From NCBI GenBank assembly GCA_035292885.1, contig DATDPG010000063.1, forward strand, positions 1 through 32,394: a stretch of DNA of 32,394 bases. Reading direction: 5' to 3'. Below are positions 6,334-13,908 of the stretch, piece after piece. The stretch comes from Bdellovibrionota bacterium. Lineage in GTDB: Bacteria > Bdellovibrionota_G > JALEGL01 > DATDPG01. How positions within the stretch are numbered: position 1 is the stretch's first letter; each line of letters begins with the position of its first letter. The notes below the pieces were generated by a model, which worked only from the letters and a program-made list of their open reading frames with translations, had not been told where the DNA came from and searched no databases. The position numbers and the translations under genes are program-made.

Positions 6334-9036
6334 ATGAAATCGCCGATTCTATTTTTCGTGGGCGCACTTTTGTCGGTTCCCGCCGCTTTCGGCTTTACCG
6401 ATCCCCTGCATCGAACGTATCGAATCCACGCCGATCTTCGCGGTTTCGAGAATCGCGAGATCACCGCCGGGATGGAAATGGATATCGAAAATCGAGGATC
6501 CACACCCGTTCAGGAGCTTCGGTTGATGACCTACCCCAACCGGTTCGAGCGGCCGCTCCCGGAACTCAACGATTTAAATTATCGGCGCGTCTATCCGAAC
6601 GGTTTTTCGCGGGGATCCCTATCGATCGAAGAATCGTCGCTGATCACCGGCGAAAAACTCACCCTTGAGGAACAGTCCATCAAAGGTCTTCCGCCGCGCA
6701 CCCTCTGGCGGATCGCTCTACCCAAACCGATCGAGCCGAATCAAAGCGTCACCATACGGATTCGCTATCGGCTGAAGGTGCCGAAAAAATATGGAACGTT
6801 CGGATATTACCGCGGCGTGCTGACGCTTTCTGGAGGTTGGTATCCGTATATCGTCTCCTACGATGAAAGGACGGGATTCCGGCCCAACGATTTTCCGCCT
6901 CCGGCCTCCTGGAAATTGCGTTTTCAAACCGACGTTCCTCTGATCGCGGGGAATCGCATCCTTACGCCGGCTTCCGGAATCGCCGAGGACGACCCGGGCG
7001 AGCGGAGGGAGATCAGCCTTTGGATGTCGCGGCGGATGCATGTGGAGCAGATCGCGGGCCGCCAGCAGAAAATTCAGATCGTTTTGCGCAAGGAGCAATC
7101 GACGGTCATTTCCCGTGTCCGGGAGCTGGCCGTCAATTGGCTGGATTTCTTGGATCACCAGCCCGCGCTTTCGGATGGGCCGTCGGAAATCTTTTTGGTG
7201 CAGGCGCCGCTCCGAGAAGCTTTGGTCACGGAAGGAGAAGGAATCACCTATTTTTCCGACCGAGCGTTCAAACTCTTTCCGACGCTCGGGCAATATCATT
7301 CCGTTCCGTTTTTGAGGGGTCTCTTCTATCAATTCCTTTTGCCCGAAGTCAGCCGGCGGGAATCCGCGGCCGATTACGATTGGGTCGTCGAAGCCTTGGC
7401 GTGGAACTGGACGCAGGAATTTACGCGCGAGAAAAATTTTGAAACCATGGATGCCCGGCGCCTCGGCCTGGTCCGGGCGTTTGCCTTCCTTCCGGCCGTG
7501 GATGAAGTGATCTACGCGCCGCAGTTCGCGTTTTACGACGTCTTTTACGACTTCGTTTATCCGTACGATCCGGTTCGGGACGAGGCTTTGCACTTCAACC
7601 ATCCCAAGCCGTACGGCCGGGCGATCTTCGCGCATCTCGAAGACGAGGTAGGCGCGGAAAAAGCGGCCGAAATCGCCGGCGGATATTTGGTCCAACCGGA
7701 TGTTCGATTCGAAGATTTGGCGGCACTTCGGTGTGGAAAAGATCTGTCAGAAAATTTCGTCCAATGGACGACACCGCGCACGGCGATCAATTACGATCTT
7801 AAGCGGCATCGTGAACGGAAAACGGAAAACGGTTATGAGCAGGAAGTGACGGTACTGCGGCAGAGTCCGGCGGAGATCGTTGAACCGGTGGAACTTCGGG
7901 CGGTGGGCGGCGACGGAGAGATCCGGACTCTCGTCTGGAACGGTGCAGGGAGCGAACATATTTTTCAGTTTCGCACCAAGACAAAAGTGAAGATTTTGGA
8001 AATCGATCCCCGGCGGCGGTTGGACGAGAGTCGTCTCGCGGACAACCGGCATCCTCCGAAATACAAATTCGTCCTCACGGAAGTCATTTTGGACTACGAC
8101 TTCAGCGGAAGCCGGCCATCCTTTTCCGTGGGTACGCAATTTCGGCGATCGTACGGAGGATCGAATCGGTACAACTTCGGCGGTTTCTTGACGACCGATG
8201 AATACGGTTTCGGCGTCGGATACACACGCCTCTTCGGCCGATTGATCGACCGCCTTCGGTTAAGCCATGCCATGGGGATCAGTTACGACCTCGTGAGGCT
8301 GGAGGAAGATCGGTTCGGTTTTATCGATCCGGCGACGGGGCAGACGCAGATCGTGCAAACCTCTCCCTCGATTCGAACGACTTCCGTGACGGTGAGTTAC
8401 GGATTCGGCAATCAACTCTCCACGACCAACCCGCTCCAAGGAGGCCACGCCGGTCTGTCCGTGACCTGGGGAAGCGAGGCGTTGGGCGGCGAGGCCGATT
8501 ACTACCGAACCAGCGTCGGTGGAGGCTGGATCTGGAAAATCCATCCGAGTCATCTTTTAGCGTGGCGTGCCCTTTTAGGCGCTTCCGGACCGGACGATAT
8601 CCCGACTCAAGTTCGTTACTCATTGGGCGGAATCAATGCGATCCGAGGTCTGGCTGTGGATGATCCGAAACACCAGGGCCGTTACATCGTCCTGGGCAGC
8701 GGGGAGTATCGCCATTTCTTGATTCAAGATATCGATATCAACTTGTGGCTCCTTCGCATACGGGATGTTCAGGGCGCCCTGTTTTTGGATGCGGGGAATG
8801 CCACCGACACGGTTTACGAGCGGGCCCAGATTCTGGCCAATGGAGGCGGTTCGCACACGACTTTGGGGGATCTGTTCGATCTCCCGTCGTGGTCGAGCGA
8901 CGTCGGTTACGGGATTCGGTTTCACATCGAATACCTGGGCGTCGATCCCGCGCTGGCTCGATTCGATGTCGCGAAAAGCCTGGACGACGGCAGTCAAAGA
9001 ACTCGATTTTATTTCGGCGTGACGCAAAGCTTTTAG
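6334..9036 (+). CDS. Fusion of inactive M1-peptidase-like domain and Omp85/BamA-type outer-membrane barrel
   Basis: I start at the ATG at 6334 because it opens a clean signal peptide (MKSPILFFVGALLSVPAAFG); an ATG at 6232 adds 34 unlikely residues. Of 900 residues, about 20-210 form a beta-rich domain like the aminopeptidase N N-terminal saddle. Residues about 220-480 resemble the M1 catalytic domain: WVVEALAW at 350-357 corresponds to the WLNEGFA helix, but the HEXXH helix is replaced around 329-338 by GLFYQFLLPE, so no zinc site is expected. From about 575 the protein turns into alternating amphipathic strands with the Omp85 signatures GGINAIRGL (about 766-774) and GALFLDAGN, and it ends in Phe as outer-membrane barrels do. 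No POTRA repeats are evident. The likely location is the outer membrane with a periplasmic M1-like domain. The role is unknown; assembly or secretion of a dedicated substrate is possible. Confidence 0.8.
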   Translation: MKSPILFFVGALLSVPAAFGFTDPLHRTYRIHADLRGFENREITAGMEMDIENRGSTPVQELRLMTYPNRFERPLPELNDLNYRRVYPNGFSRGSLSIEESSLITGEKLTLEEQSIKGLPPRTLWRIALPKPIEPNQSVTIRIRYRLKVPKKYGTFGYYRGVLTLSGGWYPYIVSYDERTGFRPNDFPPPASWKLRFQTDVPLIAGNRILTPASGIAEDDPGERREISLWMSRRMHVEQIAGRQQKIQIVLRKEQSTVISRVRELAVNWLDFLDHQPALSDGPSEIFLVQAPLREALVTEGEGITYFSDRAFKLFPTLGQYHSVPFLRGLFYQFLLPEVSRRESAADYDWVVEALAWNWTQEFTREKNFETMDARRLGLVRAFAFLPAVDEVIYAPQFAFYDVFYDFVYPYDPVRDEALHFNHPKPYGRAIFAHLEDEVGAEKAAEIAGGYLVQPDVRFEDLAALRCGKDLSENFVQWTTPRTAINYDLKRHRERKTENGYEQEVTVLRQSPAEIVEPVELRAVGGDGEIRTLVWNGAGSEHIFQFRTKTKVKILEIDPRRRLDESRLADNRHPPKYKFVLTEVILDYDFSGSRPSFSVGTQFRRSYGGSNRYNFGGFLTTDEYGFGVGYTRLFGRLIDRLRLSHAMGISYDLVRLEEDRFGFIDPATGQTQIVQTSPSIRTTSVTVSYGFGNQLSTTNPLQGGHAGLSVTWGSEALGGEADYYRTSVGGGWIWKIHPSHLLAWRALLGASGPDDIPTQVRYSLGGINAIRGLAVDDPKHQGRYIVLGSGEYRHFLIQDIDINLWLLRIRDVQGALFLDAGNATDTVYERAQILANGGGSHTTLGDLFDLPSWSSDVGYGIRFHIEYLGVDPALARFDVAKSLDDGSQRTRFYFGVTQSF

Positions 9037-9041
9037 GCTGG

Positions 9042-9233
9042 AGCCCGGATCCGACAATATTTGTTTGGTGAAAACCGCTAAAGCTCGCGCGATAGCGCGC
9101 CATCCGCGGCCGTGCTCGTCCTCGTCAATGCTCACTTACTGTTAAGTAAGCTGCGCTTGACTCGGCCTGCGCTTGGCCACGGCTGACGCACTCTCGCGCA
9201 TTTTCCCTCAAAAAATATTGTCGGATCCGGGCT
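9042..9233. mobile_element. 192-bp MITE-like element with perfect 21-bp terminal inverted repeats
   Basis: Ends 9042-9062 and 9213-9233 are perfect inverted copies (AGCCCGGATCCGACAATAT plus two bases). TGG occurs directly on both outer sides (9039-9041 and 9234-9236), fitting a 3-bp target duplication. The interior has no gene and is itself an imperfect palindrome centred on CTTACT/AGTAAG, extended by GTCAA...TTGAC, so one strand would fold into a single long hairpin. It was probably mobilised by a transposase encoded elsewhere. Confidence 0.75.
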
Positions 9234-9257
9234 TGGAACAAGGGTATAATGAACGCC

Positions 9258-9842
9258 ATGAGAAAATGGTTCCGGATTCTTACGGCGATGGTTTTCTTCG
9301 CCTGGCCTTCCCTGTCGATGTGCGCCACGCCGGATGAAGATGCGATTCAGGCCACGTTGGGGGATTTTTTCCAGATCTACGTTTTGCGCAAGGATCACCG
9401 GAGTTCCGAAGACCAGGTCACCGTCCGGAGCGCGGGGGCCGGCCGGTACAGCGCGGAAATTTCGTATTGGCGGAGTCTCAAATCCCGCGATCCGGTGGAA
9501 GAGATCTGCAACGCGTACAAATGGATCTTTTTCGGCCGCGGAACCTACGGGAAGGGGGCGCCCAAAGCATTCGAACGATTCTCGAATCTGGATGAAATCC
9601 AGCTCCGTTTTTTTGACATCGAATTCACGACGAAGTTGGGGACAAAGCGGGCCGAGATCCTCCCTTCCGAGAAAGTGATCCCGTATTTGAAGATCGGCGT
9701 GAAGCGAAGCTCGTTGGAAAAGAAGAAACCGAACTGGTCGGAGATACAGTCCGAACTCTCCAAAGGGCGCTGCGCCAATATCGGAGACCAGTATCTCGAT
9801 ACGAAATGGCTGAACGAAGCTTACATTCGACAGGGAAAGTGA
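9258..9842 (+). CDS. Secreted or periplasmic protein of unknown function
   Basis: The product (194 residues from 9258) starts MRKWFRILTAMVFFAWPSLSMC, a good Sec signal peptide ending near SMCA. The mature part is about 170 residues, mixed alpha/beta, Lys-rich at its end, with no motif I recognise. An earlier ATG at 9249 overlaps a perfect TATAAT (9245-9250); if that is the promoter, the transcript would begin close to the 9258 ATG and be nearly leaderless. There is no convincing -35. The TATAAT lies just outside the right end of the MITE. The stop is one base from the next gene's GTG. Confidence 0.55.
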   Translation: MRKWFRILTAMVFFAWPSLSMCATPDEDAIQATLGDFFQIYVLRKDHRSSEDQVTVRSAGAGRYSAEISYWRSLKSRDPVEEICNAYKWIFFGRGTYGKGAPKAFERFSNLDEIQLRFFDIEFTTKLGTKRAEILPSEKVIPYLKIGVKRSSLEKKKPNWSEIQSELSKGRCANIGDQYLDTKWLNEAYIRQGK

Positions 9843-9843
9843 T

Positions 9844-10302
9844 GTGAGTGCCGGAGTTGTTTTTTTGACCGCGGCAATTGCGTTGCTCGGCGCGCCGCCG
9901 GCCCGTTCGCCCGTCCAGCCGACGCCCATGGCGCCGCCGACGCCGGCTCTGTCCGAAGATCCACACGTGAACTATTGGATTCAGACGCTTGCCAGTCACC
10001 CGCTGAAGATGATCCGAAAAAATGCGGCCCGGCAGTTGGGATCGATCGGGAATCCGAGTTCCCTTCCGGCCCTTGCGCAAGCTCTCAAAGATCCGTTCTA
10101 CGGCGTGCGGCAAGAGTCGGCGAGGTCGCTCGGTCTCTTGGGGGACGAGCGAGCTTTGTCGCCGCTCTTCGAAGCTCAGCAGAAGGACACGGACGCCACC
10201 GTAAAACACGCGGCGCGAGACGCGATCGAGCGGATCAAGGCCCGTCAGGATTATCAGAAAAAGAAAGAAGAGAAGCGTCAACAACAGGCGCAGCCGAAGT
10301 AG
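9844..10302 (+). CDS. Small HEAT-repeat protein with signal-like N-terminus
   Basis: The GTG at 9844 lies one base after the preceding stop. The 152-residue product has an N-terminal hydrophobic stretch (VVFLTAAIALLGAPPA), a Pro-rich linker, and two to three HEAT/PBS-lyase-type helical repeats between about 40 and 130 (KNAARQLGSIG, QESARSLGLLGDERAL, KHAARDAIERI). The tail is Lys/Gln-rich. HEAT repeats usually mediate protein-protein contacts. Coupling to the upstream secreted protein suggests both work in the periplasm, but the function is not known. The convergent CDF gene ends on the next base. Confidence 0.7.
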   Translation: MSAGVVFLTAAIALLGAPPARSPVQPTPMAPPTPALSEDPHVNYWIQTLASHPLKMIRKNAARQLGSIGNPSSLPALAQALKDPFYGVRQESARSLGLLGDERALSPLFEAQQKDTDATVKHAARDAIERIKARQDYQKKKEEKRQQQAQPK

Positions 10303-11205
10303 TCACGCCGGCTTCTGAATCTTTGCCGGAATCTGCAGCGCGGCCACTTGGATGGTGGCGTGCGTGACCGAAAATTCGCTTCGGAGCCGGTCGGATATTC
10401 GGTGAATGATCGATTCGCTCTCCTTGGTGCGCATGTCGTGCACCAAAATGTGCGCGCTGGCCGCATAAAATCCGGAGCTGATCGTCCAGACGTGAAGGTC
10501 ATGCACATCCTCGACGCCATCGATTTCCAGGATTGCGTTTCGCACTTTATCGAGAGAGATATGGGATGGGGAGGCTTCCAACAGTACGTCTACGGCTGTA
10601 CGAAGGAGGCGTACCGAAGTTACGGCGATCCAGCCGGCCAAAAGAGCGCTTAGAAGCGGATCGAAAAAGAGCCAATTCGTAACGTACATGACCCCGGCGG
10701 CGAGCACGACGGCGACGGAAGAGAGGGTGTCCCCCAGAACGTGAAGAAAGGCCGATCGTGTCGCCAAGTGTTCCATTTGATGGCGAAGCAGGAACATCGA
10801 AATCAAATTGACGATCAAGCCCGCCGCGGCGATCGGAAGCATGATGTCGAGCCGGACCGGTTCGACGTGCAGCAAACGATGGGCGGCTTCCCACAAAATC
10901 TGAAAGGCGACGAAGAGCATGAGGACACCGTTGACGAGCGTCACGAGGATTTCGACACGGTAGTACCCGTACGTTTTCTGATGCGTGGCCGGTTTTGTCG
11001 CCCACCAGATCGACACAAGCGTCAGCACGAGGGAAAAAAGATCCGCCAGCATGTGTCCGGCGTCCGAAAGAAGCGCGAGGCTGTTGGAAATCAAGCCGCC
11101 CGCAATCTCGACGATGAACAAGACGAAAGTGATCCCCGCCGCGATTCCCAACCGGTGGCGCGCCTTTTCACGCATGGGATCGATCAAATGGGCGCGGTGA
11201 GCCAT
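10303..11205 (-). CDS. Cation diffusion facilitator (ZitB/CzcD-like metal exporter)
   Basis: CDF proteins export Zn(II) or related divalent metals by proton antiport. The 300-residue product has six membrane segments. TM2 carries SLALLSDAGHMLAD (Asp48, His51, Asp55) and TM5 carries HVLGD (His155, Asp159), the metal-site pattern of Zn-type CDFs; Asp48 and His51 and the TM5 pair form the transport site in characterised members. The cytoplasmic C-terminal domain (about 205-290, VEDVHDLHVWTISSG) has the dimerisation fold. I chose the ATG at 11205; an open frame to 11415 would run antisense across the divergent small gene at 11231. Confidence 0.92.
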   Translation of the reverse strand: MAHRAHLIDPMREKARHRLGIAAGITFVLFIVEIAGGLISNSLALLSDAGHMLADLFSLVLTLVSIWWATKPATHQKTYGYYRVEILVTLVNGVLMLFVAFQILWEAAHRLLHVEPVRLDIMLPIAAAGLIVNLISMFLLRHQMEHLATRSAFLHVLGDTLSSVAVVLAAGVMYVTNWLFFDPLLSALLAGWIAVTSVRLLRTAVDVLLEASPSHISLDKVRNAILEIDGVEDVHDLHVWTISSGFYAASAHILVHDMRTKESESIIHRISDRLRSEFSVTHATIQVAALQIPAKIQKPA

Positions 11206-11230
11206 GAAGATATGATAGCCTACCGCAAGG

Positions 11231-11566
11231 ATGCCCAGAACTCCTCTGGAAAGACTTAAACGAAAACGGGTGGAAGTGCGCGCGAACGGGCTGACGTACC
11301 GGGGTATTCTACTGGAAGCGACCGAAACCGAGATGACGCTCCGGGGAGAAACCGGTTTCATTACGCTTCCGATGGATCGGATCGCGTCCGTGCGGGATCC
11401 AAGTGCGCCGCTCAAAAAGGAGGAACTTCGTTTTGTCGATTCGTCATTTTATGCCGCGGATACCCCGGCCAACCTTACAGTCCCAGCTTCGCCTTCTGAA
11501 GTGTCCGTAAAGCCGGAGACCACGCCAGCTTCACCTTTAGACGAAGATCCAAAAAAGCAAAATTAA
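11231..11566 (+). CDS. Small protein with Sm-like N-terminal segment, function unknown
   Basis: The 111-residue product starts MPRTPLERLKRKRVEVRANG and has the strand pattern YRGILLEATETEMTLRG - GFITLPMDRIASV within the first 60 residues. This resembles the Sm fold of Hfq-like or LSm proteins, in which a basic start precedes five strands and the last ends in an I-x-x-V/I motif. The remainder is acidic and Pro/Ser/Thr-rich, probably disordered. The Sm assignment is a pattern-level guess; no RNA-binding residue can be confirmed. It is divergent from the CDF gene with 25 bp between starts. Confidence 0.5.
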   Translation: MPRTPLERLKRKRVEVRANGLTYRGILLEATETEMTLRGETGFITLPMDRIASVRDPSAPLKKEELRFVDSSFYAADTPANLTVPASPSEVSVKPETTPASPLDEDPKKQN

Positions 11567-11581
11567 CCTCGGATGCCGAAT

Positions 11582-12682
11582 TTATGACTTTCGGGTTTTC
11601 CGAGGAGCGCTGTCGAGGCGTTTTTCGGCCAGTTGAACGGCGACGTCCGACGTCGGACGTTTTTCCTTTTGAGAGATTTCGAGAATTTTCGTGATCGTAT
11701 TGAAGATGTTTCGTGTTTTCGTTTCGACCTTGGTCCAGTCGAAGTTGTCGGTTTCCAGGCCCATCTGAATCAGGCCGCCGGCGTTAATCGCAAAATCAGG
11801 CGCATAGACGATTTCCCGAGCGTGAAGTTCCCGGCCGATTTCCTCCGAGGCGAGCTGATTGTTGGCGGCGCCCGCGAGAATCCGGCACTTGAGTTTTTTG
11901 ATCGTTTCCGCATTGATCACGCCGCCCAGCGCGCAGGGAGCCAAGATATCGCACTTGATGGCGAAGATTTCTTTGGAATCCACCACCTCCGCGCCCAGTT
12001 CGTTTGTAGCCCGTTCCAAGTTCGCTCGGTTCGTATCGGCCACGACCAGCGAGGCGCCTAATTCACGCAGGCGTTTGGCCAAGGGCCGCCCAACATGGCC
12101 GAGGCCCTGGATGGCCACGCGCTTTCCGGCGAGATCCGCCGAGCCAAAGACAAATTTCGAGCAGGCCCTGATTCCTTCGGCGACGCCCAACGCCGTCATC
12201 GGGGAAGGATCGCCGCTGCCGCCGTTCGCTTCCGTTACGCCGACGACGTGGCGTGTGGTTTTTCGAATCACATCCATGTCTTCAGCGGATGTTCCGGAGT
12301 CGACGGTCGTGATGTAGTTACCGTTCAAACGATCGACGAAGGTTCCGTAGGCCTGAAGGAGGGCCGGCGTCTTATCCGTCGAAGGATTCCCGAGGATTAC
12401 GGCCTTTCCACCGCCCAAAGGAAGGTCGGCAAGAGCCGCTTTGTACGTCATTGCACGCGCGAGGTTCAGGGCATCCGTCAGGGCGTATTCCTCGGTCGGA
12501 TAGGCATAAAAACGGGTCCCGCCGAGTGCCGGACCAAGCCGAAGATCATGGAGGGCGATAATGGCGCGCAAGGAGGTGGTCCGATCGGTGCAGAAGACGA
12601 CCTGCTCGAACCCATCCGACTGCATCCGCGGAAACAATTCCGTTCCGCCGTCGTGCCGAGGTTCCGCCCTTTTCGCTGTCAT
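11582..12682 (-). CDS. Leucine-dehydrogenase-type amino acid dehydrogenase (Glu/Leu/Phe/Val family)
   Basis: These enzymes oxidatively deaminate branched-chain or aromatic amino acids with NAD+. The 366-residue product matches leucine dehydrogenase length. It has LGGTRFYAYPTEE, the two active-site lysines in TYKAALADLPLGGGK (Lys81, Lys93), SGTSAEDM, and the Rossmann motif GLGHVG (193-198). The C-terminus carries NNQLASEEIG and DFAINAGGLIQ. The ATG at 12682 has a GAGGAG ribosome-binding site upstream; the open frame to 12811 overlaps the NlpC gene and is rejected. Substrate choice between Leu, Val and Phe is not determined. Confidence 0.9.
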   Translation of the reverse strand: MTAKRAEPRHDGGTELFPRMQSDGFEQVVFCTDRTTSLRAIIALHDLRLGPALGGTRFYAYPTEEYALTDALNLARAMTYKAALADLPLGGGKAVILGNPSTDKTPALLQAYGTFVDRLNGNYITTVDSGTSAEDMDVIRKTTRHVVGVTEANGGSGDPSPMTALGVAEGIRACSKFVFGSADLAGKRVAIQGLGHVGRPLAKRLRELGASLVVADTNRANLERATNELGAEVVDSKEIFAIKCDILAPCALGGVINAETIKKLKCRILAGAANNQLASEEIGRELHAREIVYAPDFAINAGGLIQMGLETDNFDWTKVETKTRNIFNTITKILEISQKEKRPTSDVAVQLAEKRLDSAPRKTRKS

Positions 12683-12737
12683 GAAAGTCCGATTCTCCTC
12701 ATTTTCCCCGTGCCGGGAGCTGGAAGCCGAAGATTTA

Positions 12738-13445
12738 CTAGTGGATGCGAGAGGCGGAGTCAAGGTTCGAGGCGCTTCGTGCAACCGCAGGCTCTCGAAC
12801 CAATGTTCCAAAATTCTCGAAAAGAGATCCGGCGAGATACGGCGTGTTTTTGCGGTCGGATCTCCGGCGCTTTCGCAGGTAACTGTTGATGATCTTTCCT
12901 TGGGCGTTTCGATGTTGATGCGGAAAATCGAGATTCATCACATATCGCCCGACACCGTGGTGCACATTATGAATGAACGTCACCGTCCCGTCCGAATCGA
13001 CCTCTTCCACGATGCCGATGTGCGTGAGGTCATCGTTGAGCAGACCGTCGCGGTCCCGATCGTAGGTGTTGGAAAAAAAGATTAGATCGCCTTGTCCGGG
13101 AGGCGTCATGGTGTAAAGAGTTCCGTAGCGTCCCACAAACTCGCGGACGATGCGGACGCCGTTGCCCCGGATCTCCAGTTCGCTTGCCCCGCCGAACACA
13201 TCGATGCCGTTTTTCAACAACACGGCGCCTACCAGGCCGCTGCAATCAAACGGAAATCGCCGCCCATCGACCATAAGATCGTGAGCGTAAATGAAGTTGC
13301 GGGCGTCCTGTACGATCCGCCCCCGTTTCGCCCCGGTTTCCAAGCCGTCCCACTCCGCCATATGCGGTTTGGGGCCGAAATGACAAGCCGAAAGCGCGAC
13401 AAGGAACAGGACTGCCATTCCGAGCAGAGCCGACCGACGTCGCAT
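12738..13445 (-). CDS. NlpC/P60-family peptidoglycan endopeptidase lipoprotein
   Basis: NlpC/P60 cysteine peptidases cleave cell-wall stem peptides. The 235-residue product has a basic signal peptide with lipobox LSAC (Cys21), then a papain-like domain: catalytic Cys68 in PFDCSGLV, catalytic His142 in LTHIGIVEEV, and a likely third residue in FIHNVHH. An insert containing TYDRDRDGLLNDD precedes the His strand. The C-terminal 40 residues are basic and not part of the fold. It precedes the leucine dehydrogenase-type gene on the same strand with a 55-bp gap. With RlpA and MltD it is the third wall hydrolase in 14 kb. Confidence 0.88.
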   Translation of the reverse strand: MRRRSALLGMAVLFLVALSACHFGPKPHMAEWDGLETGAKRGRIVQDARNFIYAHDLMVDGRRFPFDCSGLVGAVLLKNGIDVFGGASELEIRGNGVRIVREFVGRYGTLYTMTPPGQGDLIFFSNTYDRDRDGLLNDDLTHIGIVEEVDSDGTVTFIHNVHHGVGRYVMNLDFPHQHRNAQGKIINSYLRKRRRSDRKNTPYLAGSLFENFGTLVREPAVARSASNLDSASRIH

Positions 13446-13483
13446 GCGGCAAAAAGTGTAGCAGCTTCCGGCTTGACATTCTA

Positions 13484-13858
13484 ATGAACCGCGGCGAAAT
13501 GGAGTCCGTGGACGCCAAAGACTGCCTCTTTTGCCGGGTCATCAAGCGGGAACTGGAATCCCAGGTGGTTTATGAAGACGACCTCGCGGTGGCTTTCCAA
13601 GATATCAACCCCCAAGCCCCGGTTCACCTTCTGGTCGTTCCTCGAAAACACATTCCGTCGCTCGCCGTAACGGAGGAGGCTGACGAAGCGTTGCTCGGCC
13701 ATGTCTTTATGGTCGCGCGCAAACTAGCGGAACGGGAGAATCTCAATAAGAACGGCTACCGAGTTGTCCTCAATACCGGCAGTTACGCCGGCCAGACGGT
13801 CTTTCATATTCACGTTCATTTATTGGGCGGTCGCTCTTTTCATTGGCCGCCGGGATAA
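13484..13858 (+). CDS. HIT-family (HINT-like) nucleotide hydrolase
   Basis: HINT-type HIT proteins hydrolyse purine nucleoside phosphoramidates and aminoacyl-AMP. The product is 124 residues (or 119 from an ATG at 13499) with DCLFCRVIKRE at the start, the AFQDINPQAPVHLLVVPRKHI strand, NTGSYAGQTVFHIHVHLLGG with the histidine triad, and an aromatic C-terminus. All these are normal for HINT. The gene is followed by a 35-nt repeat and then argS; a link to aminoacyl-adenylate housekeeping is plausible but only positional. Confidence 0.93.
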   Translation: MNRGEMESVDAKDCLFCRVIKRELESQVVYEDDLAVAFQDINPQAPVHLLVVPRKHIPSLAVTEEADEALLGHVFMVARKLAERENLNKNGYRVVLNTGSYAGQTVFHIHVHLLGGRSFHWPPG

Positions 13859-13870
13859 GACCGGCTCGCC

Positions 13871-13905
13871 GGCCGTCTATCAAGATATGTCGGAGTCGGG
13901 GCACT
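13871..13905 (+). repeat. 35-nt dispersed repeat, copy 2
   Basis: This copy matches 834-868 at 32 of 35 positions in the same orientation. It fills the gap between the HIT stop and the chosen argS TTG start (13909) and follows a short hairpin CCGGCTCGCCGG (13861-13872). Its location just before a start codon is compatible with a leader element, but the sequence is also read through by an open argS frame. Confidence 0.7.
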
Positions 13906-13908
13906 AAA

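Noticed and set aside
6718-7695. 325-codon minus-strand open frame over the M1-like/Omp85 gene
   Set aside because: Antisense shadow; Arg/Asp-rich low-information composition.
13473-13478. TTGACA before the HIT gene as a -35 box
   Set aside because: At 16-18 nt spacing the -10 would fall inside the coding region with no TATAAT-like match.
13843-13908. N-terminal extension of ArgS overlapping the HIT gene
   Set aside because: The extra residues are a translation of the 35-nt repeat and do not fit the ArgRS start.
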